Assembly: GCA_025201705.1 (NCBI GenBank)
Contig: MU616568.1
Location: forward strand, 1-64,000
Direction: 5' to 3'
Length of the DNA: 64,000 nt
DNA from: Dissophora ornata
Lineage: Eukaryota; Mortierellomycota; Mortierellomycetes; Mortierellales; Mortierellaceae
Below are positions 11,936-23,200 of this stretch, in pieces; position 1 is the first letter of the stretch; every line of letters starts with the position of its first letter. The position numbers and the translations under genes were made by a program. The notes under the pieces are model-generated. The model did no database searches. It saw nothing but the letters and a program-made list of their open reading frames with translations, and was not told the DNA's origin.

Positions 11936-12900
11936 GGTCACGGCCGGTTGAGATTGAATATGGCTGCTGTGTTGCGCATGCAAAACGGTGGGTTAGAAAT
12001 TCAATTCCCGCTCCCAATCAGGGTTGGCACAAACAGATGCAATCAAGGCACTCACGTACAGATGCAAAGCAGGATGGGTGCCAGCAGGGGATCAATCACA
12101 ACGACAGGTGGAGGGATTTATGTATGTTCTGGATAAGAGTTGGCGAGGGAACAGAGAGAGATGACACAAGGCAAGAGGGAGCGAAAGACAGGAAAAAAAC
12201 TTCTTACTCAAAAAAAAGTGACTGCGATACAATCGCTCAAAACGGCTCGGGCAGCCCTTGCAAAATGATGACAAACGCACTGCTCGTTTGTGCTTTCTGC
12301 CCAACCGCCATTTTTTCTTTTCTTCTTTTGGAGTATGAAGTCGATGGAAAAAAAACGTGGCCAAGCCTAGGGTCCATATTATCACAACGTCATCTCTTCT
12401 TGTTGATGCCTAGTGTGGAGAGCAAGGCGTATCGGCTGTCGATGATGATGAAGTCAGCAACTCTATATCTTTCATATCACATCATTTGCGTCAATAAGAC
12501 GCTTTGTGTCCCACGTCCATCTTGACGCCATTGCAAGCAATTGTTACTTATTTTTGACCATCAAGTTTTAATCCATATGGAAGTCTAAGTGCAGTTCGCA
12601 TGCACTCAAGAAGACACAATCCGTTCTCCACGCAGGCAATTGTTACACGCATCTGAACAATGTTGATTTGTTAGTCAGGGTTGTCTCTCGAGGTACATTG
12701 TGCAGCTGAATAATCAACACACAGATTCAGTAAACGAATAGAAGCAACATAGAACAGATGTATAGCCTTGGAGCCGTATGATAGAAATAGGCAAGTCTCG
12801 ATTTGCAGCGAGTCATTTTTATTTCTAACATTTCCCGTATTGCTCAGAGAACAGAGCCAGGTAGGTTCCCCGCACGAAGTGAAGAAAGGCTGCTAATTAC

Positions 12901-14191
12901 TTAAGCAGCGACAGCCTTGACCTGCTTCTTGGCCTGGGTGCCCTCACGGAAACCGTTCTTGAAGCGACGGTTGACATCGGACAAGTGGCGCATGCGGCCG
13001 GTACCGGTGGTCTTTCTGCGAGTGGCCTTTTCGCTCCAGTTGTCTGTGAAAGAGATGATCATATTAAATATTTGATGAGGTAAGTTTCCATGGTATATTT
13101 GGCTCTCGTGCATAATTGGTGGGTGTCCTTCTGGAACAGCGAGTAGGAGCTATTGCGCTACATGGTCTTCCGTGTTGAATGCTGTGTCCATGTAGCACTT
13201 CAATATGAGATACCCTTTCCAGCCCAAATGTAACAGCAAACGCAGACACATCCTGATCAAACGATATCCTGCAACGAACGAAGAGACTAACATATCTGTC
13301 ATGTCGCACTATCCAGTTTGCTCCCGAGTAACTTCTGTGATGCTGATACAATACTAAACATGAAATCCCACGCTTCCCCTATCCCGACAATCAATTAGCA
13401 ACGAAGCTTACAAGAGCGGAGCTTGGCAGCGGGGTAGCCGCACTGAGCGCAAGTCTTCTTCTGGTTGTGGAAAGAGCGACGTCCACAGCTGAGAGTCCCA
13501 ACAAAAAAGAAACGATGCTCCTTGTTAGTTCTCTGGTCACAGGCGATGCTTCTCCGTTTCGCGAAAGCAACATGGCTGGGTCCAGCAAGTAGCCTTGGCA
13601 ACATACCGACGGCACAAAGTGTGCGACTTGGTGTGGCGTTTACCAAACGAAGAGGTACCCTTAGTCTGTTGATTCCAACAAAAAAAAAATAAAGGTGGAG
13701 AGTTCGGGTAAGTGGTTGGTTCAGGGTGCAGCTGACACTCGGATGCTCCATGAGATCCTTGATGCTGTGCAATTCCAGATTGGTAGCCTCTTGCTAGATC
13801 AGCGTTTCCAGATGCATTTTTTTCATTGAAGTTGAGTGGACGAACGAAATGTCGGGGAGATGTAATGTCATGTCTGATCTGTCGATGATACAGTGGAAGC
13901 TGTTCAAATGTATGCGGAGAGAGTTGATGTGTTTTGAGGACGCCGATGCCCGACATCTCCAGAGCAACGAGTCAAAGTTCCACATGATAGGTTCAATCTC
14001 ATCGATGAGCAATCGGGTCCTGAGGATGGTCTCCATCGCCAAGGAGCATGACAATGTGACAGATACGGCGAATGTGTGTGGCGATCCAGTTGATGGATGG
14101 GTCGTTGTTTCCAGTTTGTCAACGGATGGTTTCCCCACCGATATCTACAGCACACAGATCACATCCAAAATCTCATTCACTTAGAGACCAT
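12901..14191 (-). CDS. RPL37: 60S ribosomal protein eL37
   Basis: Coding exons 13665-13607, 13488-13412 and 13043-12901 join to [11 protein letters not shown]...CRRCGRRSFH...[20 protein letters not shown]...GTGRMRHL, the canonical eL37 with its four-Cys zinc ribbon. The total is 93 residues if the initiator Met is a separate exon, as phase 0 of exon 2 requires. The only ATG-GT in the next ~600 bases upstream is at 14,191-14,189, but its donor (GTCTCT) lacks the GTRNGN consensus seen elsewhere here, so exon 1 is tentative. eL37 is a structural protein of the large ribosomal subunit. Introns 1 (about 523 nt) and 3 (368 nt) are long for this genome. I found no convincing snoRNA box pair in them. 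Confidence 0.9.
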
Positions 14192-14793
14192 TTCGAGTAA
14201 TTGATTTGGAAAAGAAGGACCCTACAATTGGCAGCTGGAGCAGGTCATAAAAGCCAGAAAAATCATGTATCCACGTGACGCATTTCTGTCGAATCGTTCT
14301 AAGTGAAACGAAAAAGACGGAGCGAGTGTTTGCCGGTGTAAGTCTTCTCCGTCCCGTCTCGTCCGTCAGAGTATTGCCATCAGTTCAGTTATGCGAGGAA
14401 GATAGACATAAACTTTTGGGAACATAGTTGCCATGTCTTATTTTATTGATAAATGATGTTCCTCTCTGTCTGTGCTTCTGAATTCAAAAGGATCTATTGT
14501 AATACTCAAGCACCTGCCTCATCCGACAACTTTTCCAATACAACTTATAAAAGCCGGTCCAAGGTTTCTTCGTCAATAGAGATAAGAAACTAGAAAGACA
14601 GCGCAAAAGAGTGGCGGCGGATCAGCACGCGATAGAATACAATATACATACAACTCGTAGAATGATTCCTTGAGCATGGGTCAGCCATACCTTCTCTGTT
14701 ATAAACCTTCACGTCTCCTACTTAAACTGAGCGGCGTTGGGCGCCCAGTTTCTGCCCCTCCTGAAGCGATGCAGCGATGTCCTCATCATCGGG

Positions 14794-16523
14794 TCAATCC
14801 GAGAAGAACTCATCAGAGTCGTATCCGATAGCGTCAAAGTCGAGCTTATAGCGGAGAATACCTCCGATACCTCCGAAGCCCTTCACGAACTGAGAACCTT
14901 CCTGAGATCTGTTGGTAACAAACTCGAGGGTGGCGCCTAAACAAACAAAGAGAATGTTCAATCAGTTCACCCATCACCCTCCACGCCAAAATCATCCGCG
15001 ATTAGAATACCTCCGCATGTAGCAAAAAAAAAACAGAGACTATCTTAGACTATCTTACCGAAATCCTTGTACTTCTCAGCGAGCCACTCCAGCAGCGAAA
15101 CCTTCTCAACAACCTCCATCTCGGAGCCATCAAGAGGATCAATGAAGTTGGTGCGTTCCTTCTCCTGCTCCTTGGTGAAGTGCTTGATGTCAACCTCTGC
15201 AGCAGAGTTGCGGAGGCTGACTCGGGCGATGTCCAAGTTCTCCCAAACGATCAAGGTCTCAACAGCTCCCATATCCAAAGCCTTCAGGGTATCCTCGACT
15301 CCGAAGCAATACTTTCCAGTGTCCTGAGAAATGGCATCAAAGTACTTGGAGATCAAGCGCTTTTCCTGGATAAACTTGACGTTGGAGAGGGCCTCAGCAC
15401 TGAGCTCAATGGCTTGGTTGAAACCGTTCTCACCACCATAGGAAACGTCGACGATCTTGACGACCTTGGCCTGAAGACGGGGATCAAAGAGATCGGACTG
15501 GGACAGCTCAGTCTTGAAATCAGCGGAACCGGCCAAGACCAAACCAGTAACGTTGACCTTGTCGTTGGTGATGAAGTGCTGGACAGTCATCTCAGCAACC
15601 TTGCGCACGTAGTTGTGGCGCTTTTCGTCACGGAGACGAGAGAAACGAAGGGCGGACTGACCTCCACGACCGTGCTTCTTTGGCAGATCCACAGTGAACT
15701 TGTGAATGACATCTCGAGTGTTTCCAGAAACGGTTCCGAACAGGGTTCCGTTACCATCCATGATGACGAATCCAAACTTGGAGTCAGACTCCAACAACTC
15801 AGAAAGAGCTTCTGTGTGGAACTTGTTGTCGCACATGTACAACGAGGTGTTGATGGGCTTGTGGGGAGGGAAATCGATGTTGACCTTCTTTTCCTTTCCT
15901 TCGTCAGTGACGACGGTGCCGCAGTACACAACAAGTCCAGTGGGTGGAACTACGGCAGGCAGAAGCAGATAACGAAGGGGGTTCACATTGTGTTAGTCAA
16001 ATGGATACATGATGCCCTATGAAAACATAAGAGGGACAGAGCGGTATGACGCTGTGATCAAAGATAGCCCACAGGCTAAACGGTGCGCCGTCTTGGTTTA
16101 TCTCCAAAGTAGTGGTTCATACCTTTGGTGTACAGCTTCAGACGTGCCTGGGTCGAGGTAATGGCGCTCAACACAGACAACCTGTTGACTCTGCTCTTGA
16201 TGTTAGAGGCAGTTCCGTACTCGTCAGCCAGCATCTTGGCGACACGAGAAATCTGATCACCGGGAGGGATAATGAGGGAGATCATGGAGGTTCCGTTTCT
16301 GTGGAGCACGGACATCAAAAGAGAATTTGGCTTCTGTCAGCGAGGTTGACTTAAATCCAGTGCAACATGCCAAGAAGCCAGCGAGGGTCTATTTGCTGAA
16401 GCTAAGTGAAGGGCGATGCGGAGAGTCAGACACCTACCCACGAGCCGCTTCAAGACCCTTGATCAGCTTCTTGACCTTCCACATCTCGATATTGTTATCG
16501 ATGGTATCCTGAGGCGTAGACAT
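14794..16523 (-). CDS. SUP45: Eukaryotic peptide chain release factor eRF1
   Basis: Four exons, 16523-16438, 16298-16123, 15949-15059 and 14936-14794; 431 residues, close to the usual 437. Domain 1 carries the stop-codon recognition motifs NIKS (SNIKSRVNR) and YMCDNKF (the YxCxxxF motif). Domain 2 carries GRGGQ, the peptidyl-tRNA hydrolysis loop. Domain 3 binds eRF3. The protein ends in an acidic DSDEFFSD tail. It recognises all three stop codons and works in the cytosol with eRF3. All motifs are intact, so stop-codon recognition should be standard, which matters for judging the stops in the anoctamin relic further on. 14,192-14,793 holds nothing I can support except the two genes' flanks. 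Confidence 0.98.
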
Positions 16524-16836
16524 ATTGCTATGTAGAGGGGTAGGAAGAGTGGCACGGCCAAGGACAGGTGGGTGAGTTGAATGCTTTGAAAAGTGCTAGC
16601 AATGGAATGAAAGGGGGAGAATCGAGCAAGGCCTTACGCAGAAATGCTATCCTGATGGGTTAATTAGGGAGGGGGGAGGAAGGGGGGAGGAAGAGGAGGA
16701 ATGAGAGCGATCTTAGTCCGTCAGCTCTTTGTCAGAGGGGAAAAAAAAAATCAAAAAATAAACACCTTGACGTCAAAAGAGCTAGGCATCACGTGTCTCA
16801 CCGGCCATCCGAAACTTTTTACTTCTTCGGTTTTTA

Positions 16837-17703
16837 CTATTGCTGTTGCCAGTCGTGAACATATTTGCTGATGGTTTCTATGAACTGCGCCGTCTGCAGC
16901 ATATCGTCGTGCTTGCCCCAATCTCCGAATTCCAGCGCTACTCTATGCATCGACGCCCCAGCAACGGACTGAAGATACAGGTAATAATCGCTAGCTTGAT
17001 CAGGGTCCACCAACTCATCGTCGTTCGATTGGATGACAGCATATTGAGGAAGGACAAATGTAGCATCTCCGGGTACCTGCTGTCCATCCGGAGAACCGCG
17101 AACCAGAGCCTCGGGATCCTCTCCAAAGCCTTGGACAACGAAATCTCGATACGACGGCCAAGTTTTCAGCAGGCGATCTACGTTATATATTCCCTCCACG
17201 CCCACGACGCCGCGAACTGCAGTGTGCAGAGTACCCTTCTTCAATCCCAATTCGACCTCGACTGGTTCCAGATACAGATCGGGGCGTAAGGCCAACAGCC
17301 CGGTAATATGTCCACCCGCCGAGTGTCCCACCAAGAATATGCTGTCTGGATTATATCCTTTGTGTTCAGACGCATGTTTGTAGAGGTATCCGAGGGCCTT
17401 GGCAACATCCTGGACATGTTTCGGATGCTGTGCCTTGGACGGGACCGAGGTAGGATCGTCTTTGATAGCCGCAATTGAAAGCGTGTAATTAACGACTGCA
17501 ACCACATCCCTAGTGGATTTGGCGAGATTCTTCGCCATGTTGACGAATCCGCTCTTGTCGCCTGTTCTCCACGCGCCTCCATGAACAAAGACGATCAATG
17601 AGCCATGAGGGCTCTTTTGGGTAGGGGGGTAGTACAGGTCAAGGGTATGCTTTTCCCAGTCAGAGATGGGAGCATAGACGATGTCGCTGACAACAGTCAT
17701 CAT
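16837..17703 (-). CDS. Alpha/beta hydrolase, kynurenine formamidase-like
   Basis: Single exon, 288 residues from the first ATG of a tandem pair at 17,703; the frame is open further upstream but without ATG. The oxyanion-hole motif HGGAWR lies at about 44, the nucleophile elbow GHSAGGH at about 130, a likely acid Asp in NDDELVD at about 240, and the His in GKHDDM at about 265. This is the layout of the kynurenine formamidase / BNA7 and related esterase group. If it is the formamidase, it hydrolyses N-formyl-kynurenine in tryptophan degradation and de novo NAD synthesis. A general carboxylesterase cannot be ruled out. No signal peptide. It is divergent from the gene at 18,034, with a 330-bp shared promoter region. 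Confidence 0.8.
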   Translation of the reverse strand: MMTVVSDIVYAPISDWEKHTLDLYYPPTQKSPHGSLIVFVHGGAWRTGDKSGFVNMAKNLAKSTRDVVAVVNYTLSIAAIKDDPTSVPSKAQHPKHVQDVAKALGYLYKHASEHKGYNPDSIFLVGHSAGGHITGLLALRPDLYLEPVEVELGLKKGTLHTAVRGVVGVEGIYNVDRLLKTWPSYRDFVVQGFGEDPEALVRGSPDGQQVPGDATFVLPQYAVIQSNDDELVDPDQASDYYLYLQSVAGASMHRVALEFGDWGKHDDMLQTAQFIETISKYVHDWQQQ

Positions 17704-18033
17704 GCGAGGGCTTGATTCAGCTCTTCTATTTCGGGTGGGTAGTGTCGTTTGGAAGGTGGAATTTGGAACGAGCAATGAGAATGAGAGTGAGTGAGGTGAG
17801 TGAGAGACAGACTCGTGTGAATAATCAGCTCCTTCCTGAGACGCGTCCGGATTAAAATTTCATTTTTTCATGTTGGGCGAGGTGTAATTTGTTTCGACCG
17901 TTGAGCGCACTCTCGCCCGCTGCTATTTCTTCATCCTTGGTTCCTCGCCTCGTTGCCTCCACTCTCTGAAAATCATCCCGTCTATTCATAATTATATATC
18001 CCCTATATCCCTCACAAACTATCAATATATCCA

Positions 18034-20220
18034 ATGACGCCCATCATCGAAGAACCAGGCCATGCCACACATCGCGACATCATCATCACCAAGCGGAGCA
18101 TAAACCAGTTTTCACGCTCTCCATCCCTTCATAAACGCCACGGTCCTGGTTGGCAAGCCGGGCGAGTCCATGAGCGCAATCAAAAGGGTCAATCATATCA
18201 TCAAAAGAATGTTCCTCAACAGTCAAGTAACCCTCTTGATGGCGATGACAACGGACATAAAGACTCAAACAAAATCGATCAAGGGCATCAGGCTAATCAG
18301 GACTACATGGGACACGCGATGGAGCATAGGGATGAGCATCTAAAGGAACACAGCAAAGGCCACGATACTGAGCACCCGTACGGCAATAATAATGTTCACG
18401 ATGTAGACAGGAGCCGCGACCATGATGACGCACACAACGACAAGAGCGAGGACGACGATAAAGAATCTCACGAAAAGAATGGCGATCATGAACACCTTGG
18501 GTCTGATAAAGACGAAGACAGCTATGGCAAGTCAAACGGACACAATGGCGTTGACAAAGGAGACAACGCAAACCATGGAAGCGAAAATGCATGGAATGGG
18601 AAGCACGGAAGCGGAAACGATAAGCAAGGCCATAAAGAAGGACAAAGTGACCGCGATGGGAAAGGTACGAAGGGGGGAGGAGGGAAAGGCAATAAACATG
18701 GGAAGGACGACAAAGAAGGGAAGGACGACAAAGAAGGGAAGGACGACAAAGAAGGGAAGGACGACAAAGAAGGGAAGGATGACAAAGAGGGGAAGGACGA
18801 CGATGAAGGTAAGGATGACGGTGATGAAGGGAAGGGCGGTGATGACGGAGAGGGTGACAATGAAGGAGAGAGTGGTGATAACGGAGAGGATGACGGCGAA
18901 GGTGAGAATGGTGGCGATGAAGGTGAGGATAGTGGCGATGAAGGTGAGGATAGTGGCGATGAAGGTGAGGATGGTGGTGATGAAAGTGAGGATGGTGGTG
19001 GTGAAGGTGAAGGTGAGGGTGATGATGGTGAAGGGAAGGACGGCGATGGTGAAGGGAAGGACGATGATGAAGGGAAGGATGGAAATGGCGGAAAGAATGG
19101 CAGAGGCGATGAAATAGGCCATACCGACAAAGATGACCCTAGTGATCACAACGACGAAGGTAGCCACAGCCACAAAGGTGGCAGTATCGGCCATGGTGAC
19201 AGGAATAGTAACGATGAGGCTGGTCATGATGGTACGGGAGATCGCAATGATAATGAGGACAAGGATAAATCTGGCAGCAAGAGCGGAAAGAATGGTGATG
19301 GTGGGGGTAAGGCGCGTGGTGGCGATGGAGACCCCTCGACACATGGCAACGATGGGAAGGACGGACAAAGAAACAACAACGAAGACGAAAATAGTGGTAA
19401 CAGCCATAATGGCGGTAGCAATGAAGGCGGTTCAACTCACCCAAACAGCGGTGGAAGTGCCGACGGCAACAGCTATGACTCTGACAATAAGTCCAACGGA
19501 ACCATCGGCGCTAAACCTCTCACTACACCATCAAGTCCACCAGGCGCCCCATACTTCTCCGGTGTAGGGTCCAACATCCCTGTCGGACCCAACAGCCCAC
19601 CGGGTAATGGCGCCACCAACAAGGGTGTTGCCGACAAACCAATAGATGACAGGTCGTCTGGCTTTAAGATCCTTATCTACACACTCATTCCCCTGACGAT
19701 CATCGCCGGTGTAGCCTTTGGTGTTGTTGCCTACCGTCGCAGAAACGCCAGCAGAAGAAACATGCGCCGGCGACTTCAGGAGGATGCAGAGGCATCCGCA
19801 CTTGCCGCAAGAACTGCTAGAGGTGACAGTGACGAGTCGTCAATGATGAGTCCTGTCAGTTACCGTCCTCCAGCCCCGTTCACGAGCGATGTCGATGTCA
19901 CGACCGAGAGTCTCGAGAACAACCCAGAGATCGTCGCAGGAGATCCAGCCCAGCATTTGATCTCAGCCCCGAAACGCGACGAGGCACGCATAGGCGACTA
20001 CCAGGACTATTCACATGTCTGCCAATCGCAGATAATGGGCAAGAGGTGTACCAACCACAGCATCAGCTGTTTCGTGGCTTTGAACCACAGCAATGTAGGG
20101 CTTAAGGCTACGGCCCCAGCACGCGAGCCCCAACCCTCTAGTTCAAAAGTTTTAGGACCTATTGATACGGTCACATCAGAGTCATCTGCATCGAGTTCGA
20201 CTCTCTCGAACCCACCCTAA
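18034..20220 (+). CDS. Asp/His/Gly-rich repetitive protein with one membrane segment
   Basis: Single exon, 728 residues, ATG preceded by a CT-rich leader. Residues about 1-220 are His/Asp/Asn-rich. About 222-260 is a six-residue repeat (KDDKEG), then Gly/Asp/Glu-rich low complexity to about 480. One hydrophobic segment at about 545-567 (FKILIYTLIPLTIIAGVAFGVVAY) is followed at once by RRRNASRRNMRRR. By the positive-inside rule the C-terminus faces the cytosol and the long acidic part faces outside, yet no N-terminal signal peptide is visible, so the membrane segment would have to be the signal-anchor. The composition suggests divalent metal or water binding (inference). The last ~60 codons (from about 20,030) may be out of frame; see findings. 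No family recognised. Confidence 0.75.
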   Translation: MTPIIEEPGHATHRDIIITKRSINQFSRSPSLHKRHGPGWQAGRVHERNQKGQSYHQKNVPQQSSNPLDGDDNGHKDSNKIDQGHQANQDYMGHAMEHRDEHLKEHSKGHDTEHPYGNNNVHDVDRSRDHDDAHNDKSEDDDKESHEKNGDHEHLGSDKDEDSYGKSNGHNGVDKGDNANHGSENAWNGKHGSGNDKQGHKEGQSDRDGKGTKGGGGKGNKHGKDDKEGKDDKEGKDDKEGKDDKEGKDDKEGKDDDEGKDDGDEGKGGDDGEGDNEGESGDNGEDDGEGENGGDEGEDSGDEGEDSGDEGEDGGDESEDGGGEGEGEGDDGEGKDGDGEGKDDDEGKDGNGGKNGRGDEIGHTDKDDPSDHNDEGSHSHKGGSIGHGDRNSNDEAGHDGTGDRNDNEDKDKSGSKSGKNGDGGGKARGGDGDPSTHGNDGKDGQRNNNEDENSGNSHNGGSNEGGSTHPNSGGSADGNSYDSDNKSNGTIGAKPLTTPSSPPGAPYFSGVGSNIPVGPNSPPGNGATNKGVADKPIDDRSSGFKILIYTLIPLTIIAGVAFGVVAYRRRNASRRNMRRRLQEDAEASALAARTARGDSDESSMMSPVSYRPPAPFTSDVDVTTESLENNPEIVAGDPAQHLISAPKRDEARIGDYQDYSHVCQSQIMGKRCTNHSISCFVALNHSNVGLKATAPAREPQPSSSKVLGPIDTVTSESSASSSTLSNPP
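18698..18806 (+). repeat. 18-nt minisatellite in coding sequence
   Basis: About six copies of GGGAAGGACGACAAAGAA, the first four identical at the DNA level, encoding KDDKEG. Beyond it the DNA continues as a looser GAT/GAA/GGT-rich low-complexity stretch to about 19,090. Identical synonymous sites point to recent expansion. Confidence 0.9.
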
Positions 20221-20284
20221 AGTACATATAACATCAATATAGCTGGTTTTTGTATCGGGATCAATTATTTTTTGTTGTACAGTT

Positions 20285-23200
20285 CTAAGAGCGATCGTTT
20301 CTAGTACTTTTCCTGAAGAATTTGTTCAGTTTTGCTGGCATGCTGCTACCATTGACTTCTGGGTTAGAGGTCCCTCCATAAAATAGACCCCTACTATTGC
20401 TGCTCGCTCTATGGCCAGCACCTCCGAGACCAATAATGCCTCCACTAGGTCTTTGACCACCTCCACTGCCATTAATCCATCCAGCGTGGATGCCTCCGGG
20501 TATATTGCTTGGAGTGGTTCGGCGAGGTTCGATCGCAAGACTCTTTCGGTAGCTTCGCTCCGAGTCTAGGTTCTCCATGCATTTCAATATATAATCAGCC
20601 AAACGAGGCACCTCCAACAGGTCATAGACACCTTGGAAGTCGCGAAACTCTTGAACCGCCTTGGCGAGTTGTGAAAATCGACCATAGCGTAGTAGTTTTC
20701 GGGTTGACACTGGTGTTGGAGTGTTGGGGGGTGCGTGTTGCGACATCTGTGCTGAGGAAGTGGTGGAGTCTGACGATCCTGCTGCTGCTGCTACTGTTGC
20801 TACTGCTGCTACTTCCGCTACTGCCACTACTTCTGCTGCTGCTGTTGCTGTTTCTGCTGTTGCCACTGCTGTTGCCACTGCTGCTGCTGCTGCTGCTGCT
20901 CCTGGTGGATTGATATCCTTGTAGACAGAGTTGCCGTCCTCGATATACGCGATGACGGTGAAATACAGACCTATGTAGTTGAGAATAAAAGAGGGGAAAA
21001 TATCATGTTAACATCATGTGGAGATTTTCACCGGGGCAAAACATGAGGCCATGATAGATCCTGTTTAGATTACCCAGGAATGGGATGCATGGCGCCTGGA
21101 CGGTTTTCAGCTTAGTTCTGTAGACGCTATAGTTCATTTCGCTTGAGATTACTTTCTTGAGCTGTAAAGATCGCTCAACATACGACTTGCTTACTCCCTA
21201 TGGGTTAAACAAATAAGAGGATCGAGTTAGATCAATTCATCGCCTACAAAGATACAATGAAGCATCGCCACCAGAACGAAATGAAGTTCTTTTTACCTCC
21301 CAGGTGTTGTGCAAACGCCGCACAGGCGTGGATTCGATAGCACAGCTTATAGCCGTCAGCGTGTCGAAGTTGTTCAGCTTCAGGCATTCCTCGCCTATTT
21401 CGATCCAATGCTTGACTACACCAATGCGCTTTTTCACATCCTTCTCGTCCACAATCGTGTCCGTGACCCATATCGTGATCTATCGAAAAGCAAGGAAGTA
21501 AGGAGCCGAAATTTCCGTGCAGAGTATTCAAAACTGTTCAGCTGTGCTTTAGAGACAAGTCATACCTTGTTGGACACCTGAATCATGCGAGAGCAGTTCG
21601 GTCTTTCCTTTGACAGCAGCTCCAGGTACGGGATAGCCGAGAACAGCTTTCCTACCATGATCGTTAGCTGTCTTGCCAGCTCCACGGGCTTGATATCTGC
21701 CACGGGTACCTTGGCCATCGTGCTATCGCTCGATAGCGCCGTCAGCAAGGCTTTTGTGACCTGAGGTACAGGTGGGCCACGTATCTGGAGGCTCTCCCTG
21801 CTAAATCCACCTATTCCCCTGCGGCCAATACTCCTAAGTTGATCGGTAGAGCTTTTTTCTTTGACTGTGGCATATAGCTTGTTGCCAATAATGCTGCCAC
21901 TGCTGTTGCCACTATTGCTACTGCTATTGCCATTAGAGTTGCTGCCGGGAGCTGTGCTAGAACTTTGTTGTTCCTGGCCATGTTGGCTGAGCCGCTCATG
22001 GGATCGCGCCTTGCCCATGGTGGGCGACCGAGCGTTCAGGAGAAGAGATTTTCGTTTGTTGGCCTACAGTTGGAAGAAAATGTTAGATTTCAAAGGCGCG
22101 AGAAATGGGAGGTTGACATCGATCGCGGGGTCGCGGATCAGATTTCGCTGAGAACAAAACCATACCCATTGATTCAGCATATCCAAGAGACGACCGGCGG
22201 GCGCTGGCAAAGCTTTCATCAAATCGTGAGCGACAAAGTCCATGATCGGTTTGAACGCATCTCGGTCCTTCTCAGAGACCCAATATCCCTCCACCCAGGT
22301 CTTAAGGGCAATATGCACTCTGGGAAAAAAAACCAAGCATAAGTAGAGATGTGTTATGAGTGTTATCAGTGTGCAAGTTCTCAGACGGCTGATAAATTGC
22401 TTTCAATCACCTTGTTTGTTTTACCTCTTCTGAATACGCTCCTGTTTTTGTTGCTGCCAGGCAGAATGCTCGTGATCTTCGAGTTCAGGCGGAGGAGGCT
22501 GAATAAACCTCCTATTCAAGTGATGAATAAGATCCAGAGGGGTCGTAAACAGTCGGAACGTAGTGAAGAAGGTTGTCACGAACACGGGGTCTATCAGACA
22601 GTATCCAACTAATTCTTTCAGTACATGGTCATAGTCTACTCAAGCGGACAAAAAACCTGAATATTCATTTTACCTGGGACATTCTTGTGTGAAGTGAGCA
22701 TTTCGATGTAGGCCTCAAGCGTAGCTGCCACCAAAGTACCGTTGTCGTTGTACAGCACTTCGTCTTCTTCATAGTCGTTCTCAAGGTACCACATTGTCGT
22801 CTGAGATGTCGAAGTGTCACTTTTGATCTCGCTGCTAATTCTGACCTTATCCTGGCCAACTTTGTTTTGCCGCGGACGATATCCGGTAGAAAGAGGTGAA
22901 TTTCTCGTTGCGGCCTGCTGCTGGTGATGTTGCTGTCGATCACTCGCCACGATGCTTTCACTTGACGCTCGTCCTCTAGCACCACTAATATCCTGGAAGC
23001 TATTTCGGCCCCTTAGTGCAGGAGATACTGGGCGCAGAGCTCCACTTGTTCTCGAATGCATACTACTATCTGGCCCTACACTGAGGGTTGACATTGCACT
23101 CTCCCGGCGATGGCTCTTGTCTGGCCTCCGAGGACTGGGCCCGTTATCTACAAAGCTTTGAATATGCGGTGTTGTTGGCGTCGAGAGTCCGGAGAGTACG

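Noticed and set aside
13044..13411. C/D-box snoRNA in eL37 intron 3
   Set aside because: I looked for RTGATGA near the donor and CTGA near the acceptor on the transcribed strand and found no well-placed pair.
18522..19444. Long minus-strand frames opposite the acidic repeat protein (Ser/Pro-rich and Ile/Thr-rich)
   Set aside because: They are antisense shadows of GAT/GAA/GGT-type repeats; the plus frame has a proper ATG, leader and membrane segment.
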